64,000 nucleotides of DNA from Chryseobacterium sp. SSA4.19 (GCF_022601875.1 NZ_JAKVIP010000014.1:62001-126000), one strand, 5' to 3'. Positions 32,383 to 42,004 are shown, counted from the stretch's first letter. Program-made: numbers and translations. The notes: generated by a model not told the origin, from the sequence alone.

Positions 32383-32799
32383 ATGAACGTTGCAGATCTA
32401 AAAATCAAAAATTTAGTAGAATACAAAAATCAGATCTATAATATCACTGAAATTTTTCAGGATAATGAGAGAGACTATTTTGTGAAAATTGAAAATGACA
32501 TTCACAGTTTTTCCGTTCCGGCAGAAAGTATAAAGCCGATCCAGATTACTGAAGAATGGCTGGAAAAGTTCGGTTTTTTAAGAACTTATAGCTCAGAGCA
32601 GCGAATAAGATATGAAAGACCTGAATCTTTTATCAAGTATGATATTGATCTGAGTTCAAGAAAAATTGTTGACGGATTAAAGATTTATGGAAATTCTATC
32701 AGATGTAAATACATTCATGAATTCCAGAATATTTTTTCTTGTCTTTTCGGAAAAGAACCGGCAATAATGAGCTACGGATTAGTTGGCACCGAATTTTAA
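32383..32799 (+). CDS. Hypothetical protein with a possible KOW/SH3-like N-terminus
   Basis: A 138-residue soluble protein without signal peptide. The N-terminal 50 residues (LVEYKNQIYNITEIFQDNER, HSFSVPAESIKPIQIT) have the alternating strand pattern of small SH3/Tudor-like barrels in which a polar strand-turn segment reads as regulatory or binding. The C-terminal half (CKYIHEFQNIFSCLFGKEP) is helical. I do not recognise the family, and context gives no function: long non-coding gaps upstream, a perfect terminator downstream. The call is therefore descriptive only. Confidence 0.7.
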   Translation: MNVADLKIKNLVEYKNQIYNITEIFQDNERDYFVKIENDIHSFSVPAESIKPIQITEEWLEKFGFLRTYSSEQRIRYERPESFIKYDIDLSSRKIVDGLKIYGNSIRCKYIHEFQNIFSCLFGKEPAIMSYGLVGTEF

Positions 32800-32817
32800 T
32801 ATAACATATTTTCAATT

Positions 32818-32853
32818 AAAATCCACAACTTAATACGTTGTGGATTTTGTTTT
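32818..32853 (+). terminator. Terminator after the 32383 gene
   Basis: AAAATCCACAAC (32818-32829) pairs perfectly with GTTGTGGATTTT (32837-32848), then GTTTTT. Confidence 0.88.
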
Positions 32854-32967
32854 TAGTTTATATTTTTTTGATTATATTAAGGTGTATCAAGAATGACAAT
32901 AAATAAACTGATCCAAAACCCTTCATTTCAAATATTTGAAGAGCTTTATCTCTAAACTACTCTATTA

Positions 32968-33768
32968 TCAACTTAGATCAAGGTAATCCTTAATGATTTT
33001 GAGAACGCCAAAATTGTCATTGGTGCATGCTTCAAAAGAAGCCGCTTCTTTCACAGACGGATGAGCATTTTTCATTGCATAAGAATACCTGGAATTTTTC
33101 AACATTTCAATATCATTCATATAATCTCCAAAAGCCATCGTTTGCTGAGGGGAAATATCCAGCGCCTCCTGGAGCTTTTCCAGCGCATTGCCTTTATTGA
33201 TATTTTTATTCATAATATCCAGCCAATACTTTCCGGAAACTACGATCTCAAGGTTATATTTTTCAAATTCTTTTAAAACCGGATAAACGTTTAATTCGGA
33301 GCCTTCAGGATGATACACTGCTATTTTAAAAATACTGTCATCAATTTCTTCGGTTAAATCCCCTCTTCTTTCGTTACGGGTATAAAACTGGGATATATAA
33401 TGGAGAAAATCTTCATTATCACTATCGACATAGGCTGTTTTTTTTCCTGACAGGACCGCCGTAGCACCGGAGATATTCCGTATAGCGGTGATAATTTCAG
33501 TAATATAAGTAGGATCAAGCCTGTCCGCAAACAGTTCTTTATTTTTATAGATTACATATCCTCCGTTTTCCGCAATAAATGCCATCTCATTCTCAATCTC
33601 TCCGAAATATTTGGTAATTCCCATCATCTGCCTACCGCTGGCGGGAACAAAAAGAATGTTTCTTTTTTTTAGTTCTTCATATACAATCGGAAAATCCGGG
33701 CTCATCTGATGTTCAGAGTTCAGAAAAGTTCCGTCCATATCCGTTACAATCATCCTTATATCATCCAT
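32968..33768 (-). CDS. HAD-superfamily Cof-type phosphatase
   Basis: A 266-residue cytoplasmic hydrolase of the HAD IIB (Cof/YbiV) group that dephosphorylates sugar phosphates or cofactors. The catalytic motif is VTDMDGTFLNS near residue 8 with both Asp residues; motif III/IV is TMAFGDYMNDIEML near residue 215. The cap domain lies between (about 85-185), and the TNDNFGVLKIIKDYL end is typical. Monocistronic by appearance. Substrate is unknown. Confidence 0.92.
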   Translation of the reverse strand: MDDIRMIVTDMDGTFLNSEHQMSPDFPIVYEELKKRNILFVPASGRQMMGITKYFGEIENEMAFIAENGGYVIYKNKELFADRLDPTYITEIITAIRNISGATAVLSGKKTAYVDSDNEDFLHYISQFYTRNERRGDLTEEIDDSIFKIAVYHPEGSELNVYPVLKEFEKYNLEIVVSGKYWLDIMNKNINKGNALEKLQEALDISPQQTMAFGDYMNDIEMLKNSRYSYAMKNAHPSVKEAASFEACTNDNFGVLKIIKDYLDLS

Positions 33769-34079
33769 AAAAATACTTTTCGGTGTTTTTTCAAAACAAA
33801 GATATTACATTAAATTTTAATCGAATTTAAAACTCATTTTAACACTGCAAAACACCTGTCTGTAGTATAGAATTTGCGAGATTAAAATCCACAACATTTT
33901 TTACAATATAAATTCTAATTGTTGCCACGATGTATACTCCAGGTTTTATTAATTGTTGTACTTAATAATACTGTTTATTGTTTATAGAATAACAAATATT
34001 TTAAATGATTATCGTCTATGTTATTACAAATATCGTTTTAAATAATAAAATTTTTAAATTTACGGCGTAATGAACACTA
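33769..34079. other. Intergenic region between divergent genes
   Basis: A 311-base AT-rich region holding the promoters of the HAD phosphatase (minus) and the TPR-HTH protein (plus). TAAATTTA at about 34052 is one base from a perfect -7 element. Nothing else seen. Confidence 0.4.
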
Positions 34080-35522
34080 ATGATGAACAAGGCCCAACTG
34101 ATAATTTTATTCGTTTTATTTTTCTGTGCAAGCACAAATGCTCAATCTTCGAAAGAAATAGCAGGATTTAAAAATAAAGTCGCGGAAAATTCTAAATTGT
34201 TCGAAGCCAATATCAATAAATCGTATCATGATCTGGACGGACTTATTAAAGAGTCCAGAAAACTTAAAGATTCGCTTTCCGAAATGAAGCTGCTGGAAAA
34301 AAAATGCAGATATTTCTATAATAAAAACCAGATCGACAGTCTGTTCACAGCATCCGAACAGCTGCAAAAAGTTTCCGAAAATTATGGAAATACATACAAT
34401 TCAACGATGGCCGATATTTATCTGGCACACACATATTCCGTAAATAAACTTTATGACAAAGCTATTATTCACCTGAATCATGCTTACGATGCCTTACAGA
34501 ACAACAGACCTGCGACTAAAGATATATTTTATGCAAAAGCAAATATCCTGAGCAGTTTTGCCAATGTTTATATGGATAAAAAAGAGCCGCGAAATGCAGT
34601 CCGGAAACTGCGTGAACAGATCAGAAACAGTGACGAACTGAAAGACCATAGAGAGCTTGCCAGATTTAAGTATCTCAATTATTCAAATATTGCAAATGTC
34701 TATTTGCAGTATAATATAGATTCCGCTTATTATTTTGCCCGGAAAGCAATTGAGATCAAACCGAAGGAAATTCAGGAAGACGGATCGATGAGCGATAATT
34801 ATATTGTGATCGGCAAATACTATCAATATCTTAAAGATGATGAAAATGCAGTAAAAAATTTCCACAGAGCTTTAAAAATCGGAAACCATATAGGTGTTGA
34901 ACTGAATATTAACGACATATATAAGTCCTTAAAAGAAATTTATCTAAGGAAGAACAATAAAGACAGCGCTGATTTTTATGAAAACAAAATCAAGCAGTAT
35001 AATCTTCAGGTACTTCAGAGCAAATACAATTCTCTACAGAAGGTAATTAGCAAAGACGAAGAAGAAAAGAGCCGGTCTTCAAATAGGTTATTTTTGTTTT
35101 TGGGTATTTCATTGGTAATTGTTTCGGGAATTTCCACTTTCCTATTTTTAAAATTCAGGAAGAAAAAGAACATCAAAATAGAAGAAACAATGCAAATGAA
35201 AACCGAACCTCACGCCAACACCAACCTGCATGAAGCGTATAAAAATCTCATCAGCCTTCTCGAAAATAATGACTCTGGATTTATGTTTGCCTTCGAAAGC
35301 CTGTTTCCCGGATTTTCTGAAAAGCTGCTTAAAATAAAACCCGATCTTCAACAGTCTGAAATTGAATTCTGTGCACTTCTGAAATTAAAACTGACGACCA
35401 AAGAGATTGCAAAATATACCTTCATTGAAACCCGGACGGTCCAGAATAAAAAGTACAGGATCCGTAAAAAATTTGAGATTCATCAGCAGACAGACATCTA
35501 TCATTGGATAGACAGTATCTGA
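34080..35522 (+). CDS. Membrane-bound TPR protein with C-terminal HTH (SusR/LuxR-like one-component regulator)
   Basis: A 480-residue protein with signal peptide (MNKAQLIILFVLFFCASTNA), periplasmic TPR-like helical repeats at about 30-320 (ending in YNSLQKVISKDEE), one membrane helix near 337-358 (LFLFLGISLVIVSGISTFLF), and a cytoplasmic domain at 370-480 with ALLKLKLTTKEIAKYTFIET, RTVQNKKYRIRKKFEIH, a LuxR-type HTH. Such proteins are thought to sense periplasmic signals and bind DNA in the cytoplasm, in Bacteroidetes. No response regulator is attached. The T9SS cargo gene follows after 370 bases. Confidence 0.85.
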   Translation: MMNKAQLIILFVLFFCASTNAQSSKEIAGFKNKVAENSKLFEANINKSYHDLDGLIKESRKLKDSLSEMKLLEKKCRYFYNKNQIDSLFTASEQLQKVSENYGNTYNSTMADIYLAHTYSVNKLYDKAIIHLNHAYDALQNNRPATKDIFYAKANILSSFANVYMDKKEPRNAVRKLREQIRNSDELKDHRELARFKYLNYSNIANVYLQYNIDSAYYFARKAIEIKPKEIQEDGSMSDNYIVIGKYYQYLKDDENAVKNFHRALKIGNHIGVELNINDIYKSLKEIYLRKNNKDSADFYENKIKQYNLQVLQSKYNSLQKVISKDEEEKSRSSNRLFLFLGISLVIVSGISTFLFLKFRKKKNIKIEETMQMKTEPHANTNLHEAYKNLISLLENNDSGFMFAFESLFPGFSEKLLKIKPDLQQSEIEFCALLKLKLTTKEIAKYTFIETRTVQNKKYRIRKKFEIHQQTDIYHWIDSI

Positions 35523-35893
35523 ATTTACTTAATTTTTTTCCATTTTATCTCTTATTATCTGCTTTATCTGATTATCAATATTTACCTTTTAAAAGCAAAT
35601 AAATATAAATTTATTAAAAGAGAATATGCACTATTAGATGAACAACAACCCTGTCTTTATTTTAAAAACGGGAATATCAGATTTCTTAAATTTTAAAAAA
35701 TCCATGATTTTAAACCACAAATCACTAATAAAGTATCAAATGAGTAGGTGTTTTCTTCATAAATCATAGGCCTAACTAATGTTTTTCATATCCAATCAAT
35801 AAATTTGCAGACAGTTCTTCATCTGAAGAATTACACCAGATCTACAATTCATTAAAAGCTAGAAATCTTCACATTTTTTAAACATTCTTTATT
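35523..35893. other. Intergenic region with -7 element before the T9SS gene
   Basis: AT-rich 371-base gap without ORF. TAAATTTG at 35800-35807 is a perfect -7 element giving a start near 35813 and a leader of about 80 bases for the next gene. Confidence 0.45.
35800..35807 (+). promoter_or_regulatory. -7 element of the T9SS cargo gene
   Basis: TAAATTTG matches TAnnTTTG. No good TTTG is found 19 bases upstream, so it is partial evidence. Confidence 0.4.
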
Positions 35894-37261
35894 ATGCGAA
35901 AAAATTATTTTTTAAAGTTCAGAAAAGCTCTGATGATTAGTGCTGTGAGCCTTAGTGTTACAACATTTGCGCAACAATGGAATAATGTAGGTACATCTGC
36001 AGTAGTTTCTACAGGATTCAGCAGCTATAATAATCTGGCCATCGATGCCTCGGGAAATTATTATATTTCTTATTATGATGTTTCTGCAGGCAAGGGATCT
36101 GTACAAAAGTTCGATGGGACTTCATGGTCTTATGTAGGAGGCTCTGCAGGCATTACAACAGGTCTTGCCACTTATAGCTCTCTTGCTCTCGATATGCAAG
36201 GAAATATCTATTACAGCAACCAGGCGGCTTATCCAGATACAGGCATGGAAATGAGAAAATTCAGTTCCGGTTCATGGGCCGTACTTCCGCAGCCTACAAC
36301 TTCCACTGTAAATTTCCAGGCAACAGCAGTATCGCCATCCACCAATACGCTTTTTGCCTATAGTTCAGATGACTCCGGAACTGTAAGAAGGTATAATAAC
36401 GGAATTTGGGAACAGGTGGGCGATGCCGGATTTGCCGGAGGTTCCACCTATGCAGAAATGGCAATAGGATCAGATAACAATATTTATACGGTACAATTTG
36501 CCGGCGGAGTTGTCCTGGTGTATAAGATCAGTGCTAATGCCACATCTTCAGATACCTGGACACTGGTAGGCGGAAGCCCTGTAGGAAGTGCTTACGCTAT
36601 GGACAATTCTTATTGCGACATTGCTCTTGACGGCAATAATGTTCCTTATGTCGTGTATGTATCAAATGCAGGAGATGGAAGAAAACTGAATGTGAAAAAA
36701 TTTGACGAAAATTCCTGGGTACAAATCGGGACGGCAAATTTTACCGATACCGTGGTTAATAATGCCGCTATCACAGTATCACCAGACGGAACCCCATATG
36801 TTATTGCAGGAATTTGGGACTATTCCAATCCAAATCATGGAAAAAACAGTGTTTACACCACTAACGGAGGAAACTGGGAAAAAGTAGGAAGCCCTTTCTT
36901 GTCTTCTGCCACAGCAACATACAATGATATTGCATTTGATACCGCAAACAATAACCTGGTTGTGACTTATTCCGAAGGCGGAATGAGGGTAAAAAGATTT
37001 GCACTGAACAATCTCTCTGTAAACGATGTTAAAAATAAAGATACATTTGGAGTTTATCCGAATCCTACAAACGGGATCGTTTATTTCAAGGATGAGAAAA
37101 CAATCAAATCTCTGGAAGTAGTCAATGTAGTTGGACAAAAAATGAGTACGGGGACATTTGGTAATCAAATTGATATTTCCGATGCTCCGAAAGGCATTTA
37201 TTTCATTAAAGCAACTCATGAAGACGGTAAAACTTCAGTGAAAAAGCTGATAAAAAAGTAA
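35894..37261 (+). CDS. Secreted beta-propeller-like protein with T9SS type A sorting domain
   Basis: A 455-residue secreted protein. N-terminal signal peptide, then about six repeats with similar pattern (LAIDASGNYYISYYD, LALDMQGNIYYS, MAIGSDNNIYTVQ, IALDGNNVPYVVYVS, ITVSPDGTPYVIAG, IAFDTANNNLVVTY), roughly 50 residues apart, suggesting a six-blade propeller. The last 80 residues are the type IX secretion signal domain: FGVYPNPTNGIVYFK, LEVVNVVGQKM and the end GKTSVKKLIKK. The protein is exported through the Por/T9SS pathway to the cell surface or medium. Enzymatic function is not apparent. Confidence 0.9.
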   Translation: MRKNYFLKFRKALMISAVSLSVTTFAQQWNNVGTSAVVSTGFSSYNNLAIDASGNYYISYYDVSAGKGSVQKFDGTSWSYVGGSAGITTGLATYSSLALDMQGNIYYSNQAAYPDTGMEMRKFSSGSWAVLPQPTTSTVNFQATAVSPSTNTLFAYSSDDSGTVRRYNNGIWEQVGDAGFAGGSTYAEMAIGSDNNIYTVQFAGGVVLVYKISANATSSDTWTLVGGSPVGSAYAMDNSYCDIALDGNNVPYVVYVSNAGDGRKLNVKKFDENSWVQIGTANFTDTVVNNAAITVSPDGTPYVIAGIWDYSNPNHGKNSVYTTNGGNWEKVGSPFLSSATATYNDIAFDTANNNLVVTYSEGGMRVKRFALNNLSVNDVKNKDTFGVYPNPTNGIVYFKDEKTIKSLEVVNVVGQKMSTGTFGNQIDISDAPKGIYFIKATHEDGKTSVKKLIKK

Positions 37262-37291
37262 TTAACTAACCATTTATAATAAATACCTTAT

Positions 37292-37325
37292 ACCTGGGAG
37301 TTCCAATAAAACTCTCAGGTTTTCT
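37292..37325 (+). terminator. Terminator after the T9SS gene
   Basis: ACCTGGGAGTT (37292-37302) pairs with AACTCTCAGGT (37310-37320) with one G-T pair, then TTTC. The remaining gap to 37570 is non-coding. Confidence 0.65.
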
Positions 37326-37570
37326 TGCTTAAAAAGTATATCCCTATCCTATCACTTTAAAATGCTGAAGAAAATTCATCCTGCCTGCTTAAGTTTTTCT
37401 AAAATGGCCAGCTTTTAATCTAATGAGATAATGATGATAAATACTGATTTAGTAGTACATTATTCAAGTTATCTTAAAATTCTTCAGCAAATTTTCTGTG
37501 AACAAAACAGAGGTTTTTAAATTAGCTGAAATCTATCATTCAGCATCTGTAAATTTGTGTAAGATTTCTT

Positions 37571-38035
37571 TCAGATGGTTAATCCATGGATGTTTTTTAC
37601 CTCGGCCATCACAAAAGTACTGTGGGTGCTTCCGATAGAAGGTACTGCACCCAGAACATTGAATACAAAATCCTGATACTGTTTCATATCCTTCACATAT
37701 ACTTTCAGCAGAAAATCAAAATCTCCGGAAATGCTGTAGCATTCTGCAACCTCTTCAATTTTCATAATTTCCTGTTCAAACTCTATCGCAAGGTCACTGT
37801 CATTGCTTTTCAGTTTCAGCTGGCAATACACAGTAATTCCCAGACTAAGCTTTTCAGGATCCAGAACAGCCGTATATTTCTTGATATATCCTTCCTGCTC
37901 CAACCGTTTCACCCTTTCAAAAACAGGTGACGGAGAGAGGTTCACTTCTTTGGCTAGTTCTTTTACCGTAAGTTTTGCATCTTTTTGAAGCAACATGAGC
38001 AGATGCTTATCTTTATTGTCAAGGTGATCCATAGA
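37571..38035 (-). CDS. Lrp/AsnC family transcriptional regulator
   Basis: A 154-residue leucine-responsive type regulator. Start taken at 38035 (MDHLDNKDKHLL); an ATG six codons upstream is less likely because family members begin a few residues before the HTH. HTH: LTVKELAKEVNLSPSPVFERVKRLEQEGYI near residues 20-50. C-terminal RAM ligand domain with CQLKLKSNDSDLA and STHSTFVMAEVKN. The gene is single; a structured RNA candidate lies upstream in the opposite strand. Effector amino acid is unknown. Confidence 0.9.
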   Translation of the reverse strand, partial: SMDHLDNKDKHLLMLLQKDAKLTVKELAKEVNLSPSPVFERVKRLEQEGYIKKYTAVLDPEKLSLGITVYCQLKLKSNDSDLAIEFEQEIMKIEEVAECYSISGDFDFLLKVYVKDMKQYQDFVFNVLGAVPSIGSTHSTFVMAEVKNIHGLTI

Positions 38036-38170
38036 ATAATATTCTTTTAACATGATTAGTTGGTTAAAGATACAGAATAAAATTCTTTAATAACAAAATT
38101 AATAAGTTTAATTTACTTATATTAATTATTTTGACACTTAATTTATACTTTATGATTATATTTACTAAAC

Positions 38171-38337
38171 AAAAGAGATCAGAAATGATTTCCAAAGGAT
38201 TAAATAGAATAAGGGAATATTTTATCTTGAGGCCGCTCCTTACGGGGAGCGATCTCTTTTAAGAACTTATAAAGATATAATTTTAGTAAAATTAATTAAG
38301 GGAAAGCAGCTCTGCATGATGTATAGCTGCTTTTTAT
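38171..38337 (+). ncRNA. Candidate structured small RNA
   Basis: A plus-strand transcript with no ORF is suggested by four aligned signals. TTTG (38130) and TATATTTA (38157) form a Bacteroidetes-like promoter with a 23-base spacer. The predicted start falls on AAAAGAGATC (38171-38180), whose exact inverted copy is GATCTCTTTT (38251-38260). Inside it, CGCTCC and GGAGCG form a hairpin (38234-38251). A terminator follows at 38303. It does not resemble tRNA, 4.5S or tmRNA by eye. The Rfam identity, for example 6S-like or Flavo-1, cannot be decided here. Confidence 0.5.
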
Positions 38338-38338
38338 T
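38303..38338 (+). terminator. Plus-strand terminator after the candidate RNA
   Basis: AAAGCAGCT (38303-38311) pairs with AGCTGCTTT (38325-38333), with a T-run on the plus side only. The convergent cytochrome gene would read it from the side without a T-run. Confidence 0.65.
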
Positions 38339-38364
38339 TGTCCTAATTATCAAGCTCCATGTTA

Positions 38365-39531
38365 TTATTCTGGCAGTTCAGGGATAACAACCTTTTCTGA
38401 CTTTGATGATAAAGTTCTTAGAAATGCTTCTAATTGAGAAATTTCCTGTTCTGATAACTCTAACATTCTTACCATACCTGATTTTCCTGAATGCAATACC
38501 GTTCCTTTATGAACCGTCATGCGTTTTTGTGAATGCTCAGGATTTCCATTGCTGTAAAAACGGATCACTTCCGATAGGTCGGCCATAGATCCGTTATGGA
38601 AATAAGGGCCCGTCCTTGATACTTCACGCAGACCCGGAACACGGAACCTTCCTGCATCTTCAGGGTTTTTTGTCACCCGGAACCTGCCGAGATCCTCTCC
38701 TTTCTCACCGAGCAAAGATGTTCCTATATTTTCAAATCTGTTATTGGAAAAATAGCCTGAATTATGACAGTTAATGCATTGGGCTTTTGTCCTGAAAAGA
38801 TGCAGCCCCATAATTTCATCATCTGTATATAATGCCGACTTACCATCAATAAACTGGTCAAACTTGCTGGGTGTACTTTTAACTGTTCGCTCGAAAGCAG
38901 CAATGGATTTTGAAATTCTGTCTTTAGTCACTTTCCTGTCTCCAAATGCGTTTTCAAATAAAACTCCGTAACTCTTTATTTTTGCAATCTTATCTGCTGC
39001 TATATCAATATGCCCACCCATTTCTTTTTCATCCTGAATCGGCATCTCTGACTGCTGCTCCAGCGAATTTGAACGGCCGTCCCAAAATAATGATTTCGCA
39101 TACGCTACATTAAGAATAGTCATTGCGTTCCTGGTCCCCGGCTGCCGGTTATGCCCAAAAGAAAAAGTTCTGTTGTCGGACCAGGCAAGTTCCGGATCAT
39201 GACAGGAGGCGCAGGCAATCTGATCGGACTTTGAAAGTCGGGGATCAAAAAAAAGCGTTTTCCCCAATAATACTTTTTCAGGTGAATATTGATTGTCGGC
39301 GGGAAATTGATTATCCAGTAAATGGCCGATTTCAACAAATGATGAAATGGATTCCGGATCTAATATAGGTTTTGGCCATTTTGAAGCATCACCGGAAGAA
39401 TACGCTTGTCTCAGGTAATTAATAAAATCTTTTTCCTTCTGTACATGTTTTTTTACAGAATTATTTAAACAATTATTAAAAAGCGAAACAATAAGAAATA
39501 TGATAAAAATCCAGCTTAAAACATTCTTCAT
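38365..39531 (-). CDS. Di-haem cytochrome c peroxidase (MauG/CcpA family)
   Basis: Periplasmic di-haem peroxidase or related oxidase of 388 residues. The start at 39531 gives a lipoprotein-like N-terminus (MKNVLSWIFIIFLIVSLFNNC); upstream ATGs at 39552 and 39537 are less suited. Two CxxCH haem sites are present: CASCHDPELAWSD near residue 95 and CINCHNSGYFSN near 240. GLREVSRTGPYFHNGSM carries the conserved Arg-His around the second haem, and FRVPGLREV is typical. It should reduce hydrogen peroxide with electrons from cytochromes. No partner gene is adjacent. The frame is monocistronic. Confidence 0.9.
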   Translation of the reverse strand: MKNVLSWIFIIFLIVSLFNNCLNNSVKKHVQKEKDFINYLRQAYSSGDASKWPKPILDPESISSFVEIGHLLDNQFPADNQYSPEKVLLGKTLFFDPRLSKSDQIACASCHDPELAWSDNRTFSFGHNRQPGTRNAMTILNVAYAKSLFWDGRSNSLEQQSEMPIQDEKEMGGHIDIAADKIAKIKSYGVLFENAFGDRKVTKDRISKSIAAFERTVKSTPSKFDQFIDGKSALYTDDEIMGLHLFRTKAQCINCHNSGYFSNNRFENIGTSLLGEKGEDLGRFRVTKNPEDAGRFRVPGLREVSRTGPYFHNGSMADLSEVIRFYSNGNPEHSQKRMTVHKGTVLHSGKSGMVRMLELSEQEISQLEAFLRTLSSKSEKVVIPELPE

Positions 39532-39677
39532 AAGCATTTTGAGTTTTAACAAATGTATAATATTTTTTACTTCCTGCCTATTTTGAAGGTTTGGCGGAGA
39601 TAATTGAGGTAGAATTAATTCGATCAGATGTAACAGAACCTATAATTGTATTGTCTTATAGATAAACTTAATTGTTA

Positions 39678-41867
39678 ATGAAAACTATTTTGATCCCAAT
39701 CGCCTTACTGGCGGGTATTATCACTTTTGCACAGGAGAAACAGGACAGTATAAAATCCAGAGAAAAAAATATAGAAGGCGTTACGGTAACCGTAAAAAAA
39801 CCTACCGTGGAATCTAAAGTCGACAGAACCGTTTTTAACGTAGCCAATAGTGCCATTCTTGCAGGAAATACTACTTGGGATGTTCTGAGAATGACCCCTT
39901 TGGTAAATATTGATAATAATGATGCGCTTAAAGCAGAAGGAGAATCCGTAACGGTATATATCAATGACAGAAAATCTGTTTTTACGGGTAAAGAGCTGAA
40001 AGAGTACCTTAAAACTATTCCGGCTGACAACCTGATGAAGATTGAGGTAATTACCAGCCCGTCTTCACGGTATGAAGCGACCGGATCCGTAATCAATATT
40101 GTTTTGAAAAAACGGGATGATGAAGGAATGAAAGGAAGCATTACTTTAAACAATAAACAGAACACAAAAAATTCACAATATACCAATCTGAATTTAAATT
40201 ACCACAGGAAAAACTTTACCCAAACATTGATAGGAGGTTATAGTGACAATACTTATGTTCAGAGAAATTCCAGTCTGTACACCTGGTATCAGGATAATGA
40301 GACCAACCAGATCAACAGTTATGTAATAGGCAGGAGTAAAAGCCCTTCATTTTCTACTACATCTGAATTTGAAATCAATAATAAAAATACGGTAGGTCTT
40401 ATCTTGGAATATTACCAGGACAATTCCACTTCCAATTCAGAAGCCACCAGAATAAACCGCAGTGACATTTCTAAGAGCTCTTCTGATCAAAATCAAAATT
40501 CTACCGGACTTAACCGCAATGTAGGAACCAACCTTTTTTATAAATGGTATGATAAGGAAAAGAATAAAATTCTTGATGTAAACTTAGGCATAAATTATTA
40601 CGGACAGTCTGAAGACAGTTATTTCATTAATAATATTTTTTCAAGTAAAGACGGCCCGTCCAGGGAAGATCTCGGTGTTCTTACCGATACCGAAAACCGG
40701 AATTACTATTTTAAGGTAGACTATACTCAGCCCTTAGGAAAATCGGGTGCTACTTTTGAAACCGGCGGAAAAATGAGTTTTAACAATAATGTGATTCCCA
40801 ATAACCTGTACGGAAGTATGGTGTACAGCTTCAGCCCGAGAGATATTTTCCACTATGAAGACAATATTAGTTCATTATATGCCAATTACAGCAGAAAGTT
40901 TTTTGATAAATTAGAAACCAGAGTCGGCATCCGTTATGAATATATTGACTATAGAATGCGCCAGGATGTTGCAGGAACTTCAAGGAAAGATGGCTACGGA
41001 GCGTTCCTGCCCAATATACTGGTAAAATATTCTTTCTCTGACAAATATGATTTGAGCTTAACTTATAACAGAAATATCTGGAGACCCTGGTATGCAGAAT
41101 TCAATCCTTTCATGACGCCCAATACAGACGGGATTTACAGCCGCGGGAATATAGATCTCGAGCCCAATCCGAGTGACAGGCTTTATATGAAGCTGGGAAT
41201 TTTAAAGAAGTATTTTATTTCCGCAAGATATTCATTTACCGACCAGGATTACTGGACTGATTATTTACAGCGGGAAATTGAAGTCCCGGGTGAAAACGGC
41301 ACTACTACCATTAAAAAAATTACAATCACACAACCTTCCAACTTTAGCGGAAAAGTGCATAAATATTATGTTTACGCAAATACCAACCAGACATTTTTCA
41401 AGAATAAATTTACTGTTAATTTAGGTCTTGGGTGGTATTATATTGACAACAGTGATTTTAATGAAAGAAACGGGTTAAAAAACAATTTTTATATCAGCTA
41501 TCTGAGCGCTTCAACCAATCTTTCGTATACCAATCTTTTTAATAAAAATATTAATTTAAGTGCGTGGGTTGAAGTATCCAACCAGAACAATGGAAACTCC
41601 ACGACCAATAAACCGAATATTTTCCATAATATTTCTGCTACCAAGATATTCCCGAAAACCCAGATGGAAGTCAGCTTACAGCTGATGAATATTTTCCAGA
41701 GGCCTAACTATGACGCCACCACCTATAATCAGCAAGGCTATGTAAGGAGCATCTCAAAATGGGACTGGTACGGAGCTTCCATTTCATTTGTAAAAAGGTT
41801 CGGAAACCAGAAAGTAAAAGAAAATACTAAAACAGATGCTGAAAAGAACGGCGGAGGAGGGAAATGA
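39678..41867 (+). CDS. Outer-membrane beta-barrel family protein (TonB-dependent receptor-like)
   Basis: A 729-residue outer-membrane protein. I start at ATG 39678, which gives the signal peptide MKTILIPIALLAGIITFAQ; a TTG two codons earlier is an ORF artefact. Residues 30-145 form a TonB-receptor plug (VNSSAILAGNTTWDVLRMTPL-like region, then NLMKIEVITSPSSRYEATGS). The rest is a barrel of the OMP_b-brl_3 type with many aromatic strands, ending near MNIFQRPNYDATTYNQQGYV and a Gly/Lys-rich tail. No carboxypeptidase-like N-terminal domain is present. Ligand is unknown; no SusD partner lies nearby. Confidence 0.9.
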   Translation: MKTILIPIALLAGIITFAQEKQDSIKSREKNIEGVTVTVKKPTVESKVDRTVFNVANSAILAGNTTWDVLRMTPLVNIDNNDALKAEGESVTVYINDRKSVFTGKELKEYLKTIPADNLMKIEVITSPSSRYEATGSVINIVLKKRDDEGMKGSITLNNKQNTKNSQYTNLNLNYHRKNFTQTLIGGYSDNTYVQRNSSLYTWYQDNETNQINSYVIGRSKSPSFSTTSEFEINNKNTVGLILEYYQDNSTSNSEATRINRSDISKSSSDQNQNSTGLNRNVGTNLFYKWYDKEKNKILDVNLGINYYGQSEDSYFINNIFSSKDGPSREDLGVLTDTENRNYYFKVDYTQPLGKSGATFETGGKMSFNNNVIPNNLYGSMVYSFSPRDIFHYEDNISSLYANYSRKFFDKLETRVGIRYEYIDYRMRQDVAGTSRKDGYGAFLPNILVKYSFSDKYDLSLTYNRNIWRPWYAEFNPFMTPNTDGIYSRGNIDLEPNPSDRLYMKLGILKKYFISARYSFTDQDYWTDYLQREIEVPGENGTTTIKKITITQPSNFSGKVHKYYVYANTNQTFFKNKFTVNLGLGWYYIDNSDFNERNGLKNNFYISYLSASTNLSYTNLFNKNINLSAWVEVSNQNNGNSTTNKPNIFHNISATKIFPKTQMEVSLQLMNIFQRPNYDATTYNQQGYVRSISKWDWYGASISFVKRFGNQKVKENTKTDAEKNGGGGK

Positions 41868-42004
41868 TTTTAATATCTTAAAAATTCCCTTAGATTTTAA
41901 CAGTTTTTAGCTTACTTAATATATTGTGTTAAAAATATATAGAAATATTACTAGGATACTCATTTTGGCATAAATATTAATAGTATTAGGTAAAATACTT
42001 AGTG

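Noticed and set aside
39672..39677. TTG start for the outer-membrane barrel gene
   Set aside because: An ATG two codons later gives a normal signal peptide.
39668..40186. Minus-strand open frame of 172 codons opposite the outer-membrane barrel gene
   Set aside because: It mirrors the well-supported plug domain of the barrel; the coding sense is on the plus strand.
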